A stretch of 64,000 nt of DNA from JAJKJG01 sp036556825. Lineage in GTDB: Bacteria; Pseudomonadota; Alphaproteobacteria; Rhizobiales; Beijerinckiaceae. Positions 56,744 to 64,000 of this stretch are shown in pieces (position 1 is the first letter of the stretch; every line of letters begins with the position of its first letter). The stretch spans positions 38,652 through 102,651 of the forward strand of contig DATBIR010000100.1 of assembly GCA_036556825.1 (NCBI GenBank). The letters run 5' to 3'. Both the position numbers and the translations under genes were made by a program. The notes under the pieces were generated by a model, which saw only the letters and a list, made by a program, of their open reading frames with translations, was not told the DNA's origin and did not search any database.

Positions 56744-58386
56744 CGCCGAGCCGGACATCTCTCTCGCTTCGGCAAGGGCAACGGCAATTTCATGGACCAG
56801 CCGGAGCCGAGGCTGCCGTGCTCGCGCGCGTGCAGAGGAGGTTGAGGAGAGGGTTCGATGCCGTGGAGCGCGGCCTCGACCGCCTGTTCGGGCCAGCCCT
56901 CAATCCCCTGGCGCAGCTCGGAGCGCTGGGCTTTTTCCTGTTCTGGATCGTCGCCGTCAGCGGCGTGTATCTCTTTGCCGTCTTCGACACCGGTGTCGAG
57001 AACGCCTATGCCTCCGTCGCGTGGTACACGACGCGGCATTGGTGGCATGCCGGCGTGATGCGCAGCTTCCACCGCTACGCCTCCGACCTGCTCGTCGTCG
57101 TCATGGCGCTGCATCTGGCGCGCGAGTTCTCGCTCGACCGCTATCGTGGCACGCGCTGGTTCTCCTGGTTCGTGGGGGTGCCGATCATCTGGTTCGTCTA
57201 CGTGTCGGGCATCACCGGCTACTGGCTCGTCTGGGACCAGCTGGCGCAATACGTCGCGACCACCTCGACCGAGCTGCTCGACTGGCTGCCGATCTTCGGC
57301 GAGCCGATCGCGCGCAATTTTCTCACGCCCGCGAGCCTCTCGAACCGGTTCTTCACGCTGCTGGTGTTTCTGCACATCGCTGTCCCGCTGATCCTGCTCT
57401 TCGTCTTGTGGATCCACATCCAGCGGATCACCCGGCCGCGCGTGAACCCGCCGCGCGCGCTCGCCGCCGTCGTGCTCGTCGCCTTGCTCGCCGTGTCGCT
57501 GTGGAAACCCGCTGTGAGCCAGGGACCGGCGCATCTCGGGCGGGTCCCCTCGCCCGTCGGCCTCGATTGGTTCTATCTCGGGCTTTACCCGCTCGCCGAT
57601 GACGCTCCAGGCATCCTGTGGGGCCTGCTCGCGGTCGCCTCGCTCGTCCTGGCCGCCATGCCCTGGCTGCCGCCGCTGCGACGGGCCGCGCCCGCCGCCG
57701 TCGACCTGGCGCATTGCAACGGTTGCGGGCGCTGCGTCGAGGATTGCCCTTACGAGGCCCTGCAGCTCGTGCCGCGCACCGACGGCCTGCCGTATTCCGC
57801 CGAGGTCGCGGTCGATCCCGACAAGTGCGTGAGCTGCGGCATCTGCATGGGCGCGTGCCCATCGTCGACGCCGTTCCGCCGCACCGAAGAGCTGAAGACC
57901 GGAATCGACCTGCCGGATCTGCCGCTCGCCAGCATTCGCGAGCAGGTCCATGCGCTCTCGGCGGCGCTGACCCAGCGCCCGCGCATCCTCGTCATCGGCT
58001 GCATGCACGGCGCCGCGGCAAGCGCGGAAGACGTGCTCCGCCTGCCGTGCGTCGCCATGACTCCGCCTTCGCTGATCGATTATGCGCTCAGCCGCGGCCT
58101 CGCCGACGGGGTGGCGGTCGTCGGATGCGCCGAAAGCAGGTGCTACAACCGGCTCGGCGTCCAATGGACGAAGGAGCGCGTGGCCGGCGAGCGCGATCCG
58201 TATTTGCGCCGGCGCGTGCCGCGCGAGCGGCTTGCCCTGATCTGGGCCTCGCCATGGGAGCAGGACCGCCTTGCTGCCGAGATGTTTGCCTTCACGACCA
58301 GGCTCGAGGCGATCGGCGGCGGGCCGGCGCATGCGGGCGAGACCGAGACCACGCCGACCACCGAACCGGCGAAGGCGGTGTTATGA
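56740..58386 (+). CDS. cytochrome b fused to two [4Fe-4S] clusters and an MvhD/FrhD-like domain
   Basis: A 548-residue protein starting at GTG (overlapping the SCO stop). The cytochrome b/b6 N-terminal domain spans residues 55-240, with two haem pairs of classical spacing: His111/His125 and His212/His226 (each H-x13-H). After a further helix come two ferredoxin motifs, CNGCGRCVEDCP (326-337) and CVSCGICMGACP (363-374). The C-terminal 130 residues resemble the hydrogenase iron-sulfur subunit MvhD/FrhD: RILVIGCMHGAA, GLADGVAVVGCAESRCYNRLG, then a closing helix. It should move electrons between quinones and an Fe-S or soluble partner. The fusion inside a haem-copper oxidase operon is unusual. 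Confidence 0.82.
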   Translation: MTPSRTSLSLRQGQRQFHGPAGAEAAVLARVQRRLRRGFDAVERGLDRLFGPALNPLAQLGALGFFLFWIVAVSGVYLFAVFDTGVENAYASVAWYTTRHWWHAGVMRSFHRYASDLLVVVMALHLAREFSLDRYRGTRWFSWFVGVPIIWFVYVSGITGYWLVWDQLAQYVATTSTELLDWLPIFGEPIARNFLTPASLSNRFFTLLVFLHIAVPLILLFVLWIHIQRITRPRVNPPRALAAVVLVALLAVSLWKPAVSQGPAHLGRVPSPVGLDWFYLGLYPLADDAPGILWGLLAVASLVLAAMPWLPPLRRAAPAAVDLAHCNGCGRCVEDCPYEALQLVPRTDGLPYSAEVAVDPDKCVSCGICMGACPSSTPFRRTEELKTGIDLPDLPLASIREQVHALSAALTQRPRILVIGCMHGAAASAEDVLRLPCVAMTPPSLIDYALSRGLADGVAVVGCAESRCYNRLGVQWTKERVAGERDPYLRRRVPRERLALIWASPWEQDRLAAEMFAFTTRLEAIGGGPAHAGETETTPTTEPAKAVL

Positions 58387-58895
58387 GCGGGCTGCCCCGA
58401 TACGCCGGATGGGCCGGGCAATTCCTCGTCATGGCCGCCATCGCCGCCTTCGCTGCCGCCTTGTCCGACGGCCCGGCCTATCGGCAGATCCCGGACGATG
58501 CCGCCGTGGTGAAGCTCAGCTTCACGCATGGCGCCGACCGCTCGGCCGAATGCCGGCGCCGGACGCCGGAAGAGTTGGCCAAGCTGCCCCCCAACATGCG
58601 CCGCCCTATGGAGTGCCCGCGGGCGCGGCGGGCGGTGCACGCCGAGCTGTCCATCGACGGCCGCACCATCTACGCGGCCTCCCTGGCGCCGAGCGGCCTG
58701 TCCGGCGACGGGCCTTCGCAGGTCTACAAACGCTTCACGGTGCCCGCGGGGGAGCATGTCATCGTCGCGCGTCTGCGCGACACCCCGCGGCCGGACGGGT
58801 TCGATCACGAGCGCACGACGAAGGTCACGCTCCTGCCGCGACAGAGCTTCGCCATCGATTTCCGCCCTGACCTCGGCGGATTCGTGTTCCGATGA
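58383..58895 (+). CDS. secreted or anchored protein of unknown function in the oxidase operon
   Basis: A 170-residue protein with an N-terminal helix (FLVMAAIAAFAAALS) and a periplasmic beta-rich part: VVKLSFTHGADRSAECRRRT, RPMECPRARRAVHAELSIDG, and YKRFTVPAGEHVIVARLRDT. Two cysteines (in AECRR and MECPR) could pair or bind metal. I recognise no named domain. The ATG overlaps the previous stop, and its own stop overlaps the hemerythrin ATG, so it is a genuine operon member. A cofactor-insertion or structural role is possible. Confidence 0.7.
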   Translation: MSGLPRYAGWAGQFLVMAAIAAFAAALSDGPAYRQIPDDAAVVKLSFTHGADRSAECRRRTPEELAKLPPNMRRPMECPRARRAVHAELSIDGRTIYAASLAPSGLSGDGPSQVYKRFTVPAGEHVIVARLRDTPRPDGFDHERTTKVTLLPRQSFAIDFRPDLGGFVFR

Positions 58896-59320
58896 CATCC
58901 CGGAGATTGACCATGCTGATCGAATGGAAGGACAGCTACCGCACCGGAATGGACGAGGTGGATCACGAGCATCGCGAGCTGATCGATCTCATCAACCGGC
59001 TTCACGCCCGCCTCGACCATGCCGAGGCGCCGCTCTCCGTGCCCGCGTTCTTCGGCGACCTGAACAGGGCCATCACGGCGCATTTCGCCCTGGAGGAGCG
59101 TCATATGCGCGAGCGGGGCTACGATCAGCTGCGAGACCACAAGCGCGACCACGAACGACTGCTCGACGAAATCCGCGACATCATGGACGGCTACGAAGCA
59201 ATGCCGGCGAACGCGCGCGCCCCGTTCCTCGGCCAGGCGCTCGACGACTGGTTCACGATCCATTTCCGCTCGCACGACGCCCGCCTGCACCGCGCGCTCG
59301 GCCCGCATCCGCATGGTTGA
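58892..59320 (+). CDS. bacteriohemerythrin
   Basis: A 142-residue four-helix protein. The N-terminal SYRTGMDEVDHEHRELIDLI supplies the first iron His residues, TAHFALEERHMRERGYDQL the HxxxE set, HKRDHERLLDE the next His, and FTIHFRSHDARLH the last His and Asp. All di-iron ligands of hemerythrin are present. Such proteins bind O2 or NO reversibly and can deliver or sense them. It is the last gene of the coupled chain from subunit II onward (ATGA overlap). An internal ATG seven codons on is an alternative start. Confidence 0.87.
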   Translation: MTSRRLTMLIEWKDSYRTGMDEVDHEHRELIDLINRLHARLDHAEAPLSVPAFFGDLNRAITAHFALEERHMRERGYDQLRDHKRDHERLLDEIRDIMDGYEAMPANARAPFLGQALDDWFTIHFRSHDARLHRALGPHPHG

Positions 59321-59509
59321 CCCGCTTCTGCCCGCATGACTTTGGCTGCGGGTCGAGAGCAGCCCGCGGCAGTTCCGGCAGGAGGGCGGCGTGCCCAGAC
59401 GCTCATGCGATCGCAGGCGATTGCGCCGGCATCCCTGCCCCGTATTCGCCGGCGACGCGAAGATCATGCGAGTGGGTCACACCAATTATTCCCACGCCAT
59501 GCTTCAGCA

Positions 59510-59523
59510 TTGTGCGGCCGCAA
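59510..59523. promoter_or_regulatory. weak FNR/FixK-type box before the DUF6455 gene
   Basis: TTGTGCGGCCGCAA fits TTG-N8-CAA and lies about 50-60 bases before the ATG at 59573. The inner GCGGCCGC is a simple GC palindrome, and chance occurrence in this composition is likely, so this is only a candidate. Confidence 0.25.
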
Positions 59524-59572
59524 AGAACGCCCTCAAGGGGAGGAGTAACGTCACGTATCCAGGAGAATGACC

Positions 59573-59875
59573 ATGGAGCGACTGGACAGTCTTTTGCACC
59601 GGCGCGGGTGGCACTGGCCGATGGCGAAGCGGGTCGAATGTCAGGCCCGCCTCATGGGTGAGATGATGGACCGTCTCGGCGTCGACCCCGCGGCTGCCGC
59701 GCGCGAGGGCCGTGGGGCGGCGTTCGCGTCCGCGAGCCGCGCGTGCCTGCTGTGCAGCCACGCGACGGAATGCCGGCAGTGGCTCGATGAGCCTGGCAGG
59801 ACGGCACCGCCATTCTGTCCGAACGCGCCATTCTTCGCTCGCGTTCGGCCACATCAACAGTCGGACCCTATGTGA
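59573..59875 (+). CDS. DUF6455 family protein
   Basis: A 100-residue cytoplasmic protein. Helical N-terminus (LDSLLHRRGWHWPMAKRV, MGEMMDRLGVDPAAAA), then ASRACLLCSHATECRQWLDE and PFCPNAPFF. The CLLC..C...C-x-N-A-x-F arrangement is the DUF6455 signature and may bind a metal or haem. The family is found near denitrification and oxidase genes in alphaproteobacteria (from memory). ATG at 59573 has AGGAG at proper spacing; the ATG two codons earlier does not. Confidence 0.75.
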   Translation: MERLDSLLHRRGWHWPMAKRVECQARLMGEMMDRLGVDPAAAAREGRGAAFASASRACLLCSHATECRQWLDEPGRTAPPFCPNAPFFARVRPHQQSDPM

Positions 59876-60125
59876 CCGACGCCGGCACGAATTCGGTGAT
59901 CGTTGCCGACCTGCAGAAGATGAGCGTTGCGGCGCGCATCCCGGCCGGGTCGTATCCGCATGGGCTCAGGCTGGCGCTCACGGCGTTGCCGTGGCGCCGG
60001 ACGGCGCCACCGCGTACGTGACCAACACTCATGCCCATACGGTCTCGGCGGTCGACCTCGCGACGCTGTCCGTCACCTCGACCTACGCGACCGGAAAGAC
60101 GCCGAATGGCATCACCGTTCGCTGA
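59870..60125 (+). pseudogene. relic of a YncE-like beta-propeller protein
   Basis: Two pieces of 40-residue propeller blades are visible in different frames. The first reads YVTDAGTNSVIVADLQKMSV and PAGSYPHG up to about 59970. After a frameshift the second reads GAHGVAVAPDGATAYVTNTH, AVDLATLSV and TGKTPNGITVR, then a stop. These are the repeated 'AYVTN...VSVIDLAT' blades of YncE/nitrous-oxide-reductase-like repeat proteins. No start, signal peptide or further blades remain, so this is a decayed 3' end. Confidence 0.75.
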
Positions 60126-60314
60126 ACCCGCCTGGCGGTCCGCGGCGCCGGGGCCGCTCGCGGGAGACCAGCCTTCGCCATTGCCGGAGTGACCCACGGG
60201 CGTTGCGAGCGTTTCCTGTCAACTCGCTGACGCCTTCTGTGAGCGGCTGGTCAGGGCGTTGTCGCCATTCTCCGCGCATCGACCGCTCCCGGTCGACGGA
60301 AAAGGAGAATCCCC

Positions 60315-60590
60315 ATGACCAGGATCGCCACCACGTCTGTCATCCTTATCGGCCTCGTCGCCGCCTCGGCCGCGCAGGCCGGCAGCTTCGGCAAGCCGTG
60401 CACGTCGGCGCCCGCAAGCCAGTGGCTGTCGATCGACGCGCTGAAGGCCAAGGCTGAGGCGCAGGGCTACAAGGTGCAGAAGGCGAAGCTCAAGGCCGCC
60501 TGCGGCGAGCTCTACGCCCTCGACAAGAACGGCGCGCGCACCGAGCTGTTCGTCGACCCGACCTCGGGTGAGATCGTCGGCCAACTCTGA
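60315..60590 (+). CDS. small periplasmic PepSY-like protein
   Basis: A 91-residue exported protein. Signal peptide ending in AAQA, then one PepSY-like unit: WLSIDALKAKAEAQGYKVQK, AACGELYALDKNGARTELFV and DPTSGEIVGQL. The ending G-E-I-V is typical of PepSY. Two cysteines (KPCTS and AACGE) may bond. GGAAAAGGAGAATCCCC precedes the ATG. The next gene (cytochrome b561) starts 10 bp after its stop, the usual pairing in which a PepSY protein precedes a cytochrome b561. Confidence 0.82.
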   Translation: MTRIATTSVILIGLVAASAAQAGSFGKPCTSAPASQWLSIDALKAKAEAQGYKVQKAKLKAACGELYALDKNGARTELFVDPTSGEIVGQL

Positions 60591-60600
60591 GGGGCCCGCC

Positions 60601-61191
60601 GTGACCTTCCGTATGGACACGGCCGAAGCCGGCGGCGCGATGCCGCCGGCGACGGCCACCAGGCCCAGGGATGACGCGCCGACAGTGCGGGTATGGGACC
60701 CCTTCGTGCGCATCTTCCACTGGAGTCTCGTGACGCTGTTCGTCGTGGCCTTTGTCACCGGCGACGAGATCGAGAGACTTCACATCGCTGCCGGCTACGC
60801 CATTGCCGCGCTGATTGCCCTGCGCATCGTGTGGGGATTCATCGGCCCGCGCCACGCGCGCTTCAGCGACTTCGTGCGGTCCCCGACCGAGACGCTCGGC
60901 TACGTCCGCAAGGCCCTGCGGCGACAGGCGCCACGCCACATCGGCCACAATCCGGCCGGCGGGGTCATGGTCCTCGCGCTCCTCGCCATGCTGACCGCCA
61001 TTTCGGCGACCGGGTTCATGATGACCACGGACGCGTTCTGGGGCGCGGAGTGGGTGGAGGATCTGCACGAGGGACTCGTCTACGCGACGCTCGGCCTGAT
61101 CGCCCTGCACGTCGCCGGCGTGATCGTCAGCGGCTGGGAGCACGGCGAGAATCTCGTCAGGGCGATGATCACGGGACGGAAGCGGGCCTGA
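60601..61191 (+). CDS. cytochrome b561-family membrane protein
   Basis: A 196-residue protein with four helices. It starts at GTG with GAGGGG before it. An Ala/Pro N-terminus is followed by VRVWDPFVRIFHWSLVTLFV (first haem His), IAAGYAIAALIALRIVWGFI preceded by LHIAAGY, and WVEDLHEGLVYATLGLIALH-VAG with the other His ligands, the usual pattern of Ni/Fe-hydrogenase b-type cytochromes and b561. It is likely a quinone-linked electron carrier. It is paired with the PepSY gene and converges with the sensor kinase gene, overlapping by 23 bp. Confidence 0.87.
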   Translation: MTFRMDTAEAGGAMPPATATRPRDDAPTVRVWDPFVRIFHWSLVTLFVVAFVTGDEIERLHIAAGYAIAALIALRIVWGFIGPRHARFSDFVRSPTETLGYVRKALRRQAPRHIGHNPAGGVMVLALLAMLTAISATGFMMTTDAFWGAEWVEDLHEGLVYATLGLIALHVAGVIVSGWEHGENLVRAMITGRKRA

Positions 61192-62557
61192 CCGGCCCGC
61201 TTTCACGGTCCCGGGGGAGCCGCACGGTCGCGGCAAGACCGCCGAGCGGCGAGCGTGCGAGACTCAGCGAGCCTCCATAAGCCTCCGCGAGATCGCTGAC
61301 GATGGCGAGGCCGAGCCCGGCCCCGGGCCGGGCCTGGTCGAGCCGTCCTCCGCGTGCCAGCGCGGCATCGATGCGATCGTCGGGTATTCCTGGTCCGTCA
61401 TCCTCGATGGAGAGGGTGACCGCGCTGTCTTCGAGCTTGCCGGAAACATGCACCTTCGTAGCTGCCCATTTCGCCGCGTTCTCGGCAAGGTTGCCAAGGA
61501 TCTCGGTCGTATCCTGGATGTCGACCGATGACGCGAGATCAGGGGCGAGATGAAGCTCCCACGCGAGATTCTGTCCGCGCGGGGTGCGGCGGAGAACGTC
61601 GATGACCCGTTCCGCAACCGGACGGATCGGGTGGACCCGTCCGCTTCGGGCCGAGAAGCCGGCGCGTGCCCGCGCCAGCTCCCGCTCGACGTGCCGGCGC
61701 ATATTGTCCGTCACGGAAGCAATGTCATCGGCGAGTCGGCTGTCGCCGCGCGCGCGCAACTCGTCCGCGGAAGCCGCAAGAACGGTAAGGGGCGTCTTGA
61801 GGCCATGCGCGAGGTCAGCCGCTCGCGCGCGGGCGCGCTCCAGGGACGCCACCTGGGCATCAAGCAGGCTGTCCACCTCCGCGGCGAGCGGGCGGACCTC
61901 GTCCGGGAAGGCCGCGCCGAGGCGCGCGGTGTGGCCGGCGCGCACGTCTGAAAGCCGCTCGCGAACCGCCTCCAGCGGATGCAGGCCGACGACGACCTGG
62001 AGCCATGCGGCGGCGATCAAGAAGGCCATCAGGATCGCCAGCGCGGGCGCCAGGTCGGCCGCAAAGGCTCGTCCGGCCGCATGCACCTCGGCGCGGTCCA
62101 CGGCAACAGCGGCGCGCACCTGACCGGCGCCGAGGGTTGCCGGCAACGCCACTGCGCGCTCGACGACGAGGAGGGAAGCCCCGCCGGGCCCGCTGGCGGA
62201 ATGCTCGTGCACCTCTCCATCCGCGAGCCGGTCGGGCGGGAGCTCGAGAACGGCGTCCCACAGCGAGCGTGAACGCAGCAGCGCGCCATCCGGCATGCGG
62301 AGCTGCCAATACAGGCCGCCGAGCGGCTCCTGGAAGCGTGGCTCGGCCGGTTCCCGTGCAAGCCGGAGGGATCCGTCGGTGGCGCGCTCGAGCCCGCTGA
62401 CGAGCTGTCGCAGGTGCGCCTCGAGCTGCCCGGCCATGTTCCGCTCCACATGACGCTCGAACAAAATGAGCAGGCCCACCGCCGCGATCACGAGGGCCGC
62501 GACGATCGACGCGGCGCCGGCCGTGAGGAGACGGATCTTGAGAGAGCCCTGCCTCAT
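61169..62557 (-). CDS. two-component sensor histidine kinase (PhoQ/QseC type)
   Basis: A 462-residue inner-membrane kinase. Helix 1 (residues 13-32) and helix 2 (about 175-195) enclose a periplasmic sensor region of about 140 residues. After a HAMP-like linker comes the HisKA box ARAADLAHGLKTPLTVLAAS (phospho-His), then an ATPase domain with NLAENAAKWAATKV (N box), IEDDGPGIPDDRID (G1) and RPGAGLGLAIVSDLAEAYGG (G2). Its ATG overlaps the response-regulator stop (ATGA). With PepSY genes on both sides of the unit, a role in sensing metal or envelope stress is plausible. Confidence 0.9.
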   Translation of the reverse strand: MRQGSLKIRLLTAGAASIVAALVIAAVGLLILFERHVERNMAGQLEAHLRQLVSGLERATDGSLRLAREPAEPRFQEPLGGLYWQLRMPDGALLRSRSLWDAVLELPPDRLADGEVHEHSASGPGGASLLVVERAVALPATLGAGQVRAAVAVDRAEVHAAGRAFAADLAPALAILMAFLIAAAWLQVVVGLHPLEAVRERLSDVRAGHTARLGAAFPDEVRPLAAEVDSLLDAQVASLERARARAADLAHGLKTPLTVLAASADELRARGDSRLADDIASVTDNMRRHVERELARARAGFSARSGRVHPIRPVAERVIDVLRRTPRGQNLAWELHLAPDLASSVDIQDTTEILGNLAENAAKWAATKVHVSGKLEDSAVTLSIEDDGPGIPDDRIDAALARGGRLDQARPGAGLGLAIVSDLAEAYGGSLSLARSPLGGLAATVRLPRDRESGPVRPASVP

Positions 62558-63222
62558 GCGGTCGCGCGTTCGGGAACCGTGTAGCCGAAGCCGCGGCGCG
62601 TCTCGATGACATCGACGCCGAGCTTCTTGCGCAGGCGCCCCATCAACACCTCGATGGCGTTGGGGTCGCGGTCATCGTCGTGCCCGTACAGATGTTCGAT
62701 CAGTTCGCTCGTCGTGACCACCCGCCCGGCATGATGGAGCAGGAAGCTGAGGCAGCGGTATTCGAGCGGCGACAGCGGGACCGGGAGGTCGTCCACGGTA
62801 ATCCGCATCTTGCGCGTGTCGAGCGTGACGGGGCCGGCGGTCAGGACAGGAGTGGCGCGGCCGGCTGCACGCCGCAGGAGCGCACGCACCCGCGCCAGGA
62901 GCTCCTCCATGGCGAACGGTTTGGTCAGGTAGTCGTCGGCGCCCGCATCGATACCTTCGACCCGCTCCGCCCAGGCCCCGCGCGCGGTGAGGATCAGCAC
63001 GGGGAGGTCGCGTCCGCCGGCGCGCCACTTCTTCAGGACGGCGAGGCCGTCCATCTTCGGCAGCCCCAGGTCGAGAATGGCGAGGTCGTAGTCTTCCGTG
63101 TCGCCCTGGAACCAGGCCGTCTCGCCGTCCATGACGCCGTCGACCACGTAGCCGGCGTCTTCGAGCACGGCCTTGATCTTGCGCGCGATGCGCGCGTCGT
63201 CCTCGACAAGCAGAATGCGCAT
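62554..63222 (-). CDS. OmpR/PhoB-family response regulator
   Basis: A 222-residue regulator. The receiver domain (residues 1-115) has acidic pocket EDD, phosphorylatable Asp in YDLAILDLGLPKMDGLAVL, Thr in VLILTARG and Lys in DDYLTKPFA. The winged-helix C-terminal domain (125-220) has LSPLEYRCLSFLLHHAGRVV and IEVLMGRLRKKLGVDVIETR then GFGYTV. It is the cytosolic partner of the kinase encoded next, and its ATG overlaps the stop of the PepSY gene upstream by one base. Confidence 0.93.
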   Translation of the reverse strand: MRILLVEDDARIARKIKAVLEDAGYVVDGVMDGETAWFQGDTEDYDLAILDLGLPKMDGLAVLKKWRAGGRDLPVLILTARGAWAERVEGIDAGADDYLTKPFAMEELLARVRALLRRAAGRATPVLTAGPVTLDTRKMRITVDDLPVPLSPLEYRCLSFLLHHAGRVVTTSELIEHLYGHDDDRDPNAIEVLMGRLRKKLGVDVIETRRGFGYTVPERATA

Positions 63223-63527
63223 CAGTGCTCCTCCTCCCTCACGACCGCAGCGGAGGCCGCGTCGACGTAAACCTCGACGAGCGTGCCGCCGAGGCGGATC
63301 ACCTTGAACTCGTACACCCAGCGCCCCTTCTTCCGCTCGAACGAGACGCCGACGACTTCGCCGCCGAGTTTCGGCCGCACCCGCGCGAGGATGTCCGACA
63401 GGGGCAGGGCTTCGCCGCGCTCGACCGCGCGGCGCGCCCTGTCCTGGTCGCGCTCGTGCTGGGCGAGCACGGACGCCGGCGACAGGAGCACGGCAAGCCC
63501 GATGACGAGGGACCGGCGGCTGATCAT
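63222..63527 (-). CDS. periplasmic PepSY-domain protein, first gene of the two-component operon
   Basis: A 101-residue exported protein. Signal peptide MISRRSLVIGLAVLLSPASV ending LAQ, then one PepSY domain: LPLSDILARVRPKLGGEVVG, VSFERKKGRWVYEFKVIRLG and TLVEVYVDAASAAVVREEEH. It leads the leftward operon PepSY-regulator-kinase, with its stop overlapping the regulator ATG (TGATG). PepSY genes with a PhoP/PmrA-like pair are a recurrent arrangement, and the small protein may modulate the kinase. The open frame extends upstream, but the signal peptide fixes this ATG. Confidence 0.87.
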   Translation of the reverse strand: MISRRSLVIGLAVLLSPASVLAQHERDQDRARRAVERGEALPLSDILARVRPKLGGEVVGVSFERKKGRWVYEFKVIRLGGTLVEVYVDAASAAVVREEEH

Positions 63528-63655
63528 GCCGCGACGGTCGCATTCCTTCGCTGACAAGTCGCTGACATGGATCAACAGCACGCGGACAGGGCGCCTCTCG
63601 TAATTTGCGTGCATCGGGCTGGACGACGGGTTCGGCCCAAGCTGGGAGAACGACC

Positions 63656-63913
63656 ATGCGCAACATGCTGATCACCGCCACGGCTCTTGTTCTCGGCGCC
63701 GGTTCGGTGCTCGCCGAGGAAGGCCGGCGCGTCACCGCAAGCCCCGCCATGAGCTCGGAGATCCGGGCAGGCCTCGAGAGCACGGGTTACCGCGTCGACC
63801 GTATCGAGGTGGAGCACGGGACGTTCGAGGTCCGCGCCGTGAACGACAGCGGCTTCCCGATCAAGGCGACCTACGACGCCCGGGGCGAACTGATCCGGGC
63901 CGCCCTCAGGTGA
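63656..63913 (+). CDS. small periplasmic PepSY-like protein, divergent from the two-component operon
   Basis: An 85-residue exported protein. Signal peptide MRNMLITATALVLGAGSVLA, then MSSEIRAGLESTGYRVDRIE, VEHGTFEVRAVNDSGFPIKA and TYDARGELIRAALR, a single PepSY-type unit. GGGAGAACGACC precedes the ATG. The 128-bp gap to the opposite PepSY gene must hold both promoters, so the response regulator probably controls it. The rest of the window (to 64000) has no further gene start that I can support. Confidence 0.75.
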   Translation: MRNMLITATALVLGAGSVLAEEGRRVTASPAMSSEIRAGLESTGYRVDRIEVEHGTFEVRAVNDSGFPIKATYDARGELIRAALR

Positions 63914-64000
63914 GGACAAGGTGAGGACTGCGTCGCGGCGTGTTGAGCCAGGTCAAAGCCTACCAAGGCCGGACGTCTAGGCTCTTCAGGTTGCGACGCC

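Noticed and set aside
59336..59548. 70-codon open frame between the hemerythrin and DUF6455 genes
   Set aside because: No ribosome site and a biased Arg/Ala translation without motifs; treated as non-coding.

Overview
The window is GC-rich bacterial chromosome. It carries a complete tRNA-Val, many ATGA/GTGA-coupled gene pairs, and relics of short intergenic repeats of the 'GCATGATC / GAAGTGG' and 'GTCATCCCGG / CCGGGATGAC' kinds that are common in Hyphomicrobiales (Rhizobiales). Gene content fits a free-living, metabolically versatile member of that order: several tripartite tricarboxylate (TTT) and TRAP-type importers, a fused beta-subunit formate dehydrogenase like that of Methylobacterium, and PilZ/MCP proteins. 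No rRNA, phage, transposase, integrase or CRISPR array was seen. The exact genus cannot be read from the sequence.

Layout. 1-15 kb is mostly housekeeping: an AsmA-like fragment, an FAD-linked 2-hydroxyacid oxidase, glutathione reductase, a TctCBA importer, DUF2059, rpiA, gabD, gph, tRNA-Val(CAC), an L,D-transpeptidase, DUF971, moaA and an unusual soluble MCP-PilZ receptor. 15-30 kb holds exporters (EamA, Bcr/CflA), a TRAP DctQM pair beside a family-3 binding protein, assorted enzymes (beta-hydroxyacid dehydrogenase, enoyl-CoA hydratase, uracil-DNA glycosylase, MBL hydrolase, nuclease), a membrane histidine kinase, cobT, DUF1289 and a membrane aspartic protease.

30-48 kb is a one-carbon/oxalate region. 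It holds a CBS-BON protein, a second TctCBA importer with an internal terminator after tctC, two closely related FCD-type GntR regulators, and a secreted RTX protein. The leftward unit gntR-oxc-frc converts oxalyl-CoA to formyl-CoA and exchanges CoA between formate and oxalate. It diverges from a rightward unit with an ADP-forming acyl-CoA synthetase and an NAD-dependent molybdo/tungsto formate dehydrogenase (fused FdsGB plus FdsA). The divergent promoter carries two copies of a 17-bp operator, and a third near-copy lies at 29900. Together these genes could take up oxalate, activate it, decarboxylate it and oxidise the formate to CO2 plus NADH.

50-64 kb is a respiratory/NO-flavoured island. 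An NnrS-like membrane protein, a DUF59 protein and a periplasmic thioredoxin-like protein lie divergent to an operon. That operon encodes a ba3-like (B-family) haem-copper oxidase: a 59-aa one-helix subunit, a CuA subunit II, and a subunit I in which the active-site tyrosine is replaced by glutamine. These are followed by a broken ctaB, a SCO protein, a diheme cytochrome b fused to two [4Fe-4S] clusters and an MvhD/FrhD-like domain, an unknown secreted protein and a bacteriohemerythrin. A TTG-N8-CAA (FNR/FixK/NnrR-type) box precedes it. This is the best candidate for a poorly described system, possibly a CuA-type NO reductase. The window ends with a PepSY / cytochrome b561 / two-component sensor group.
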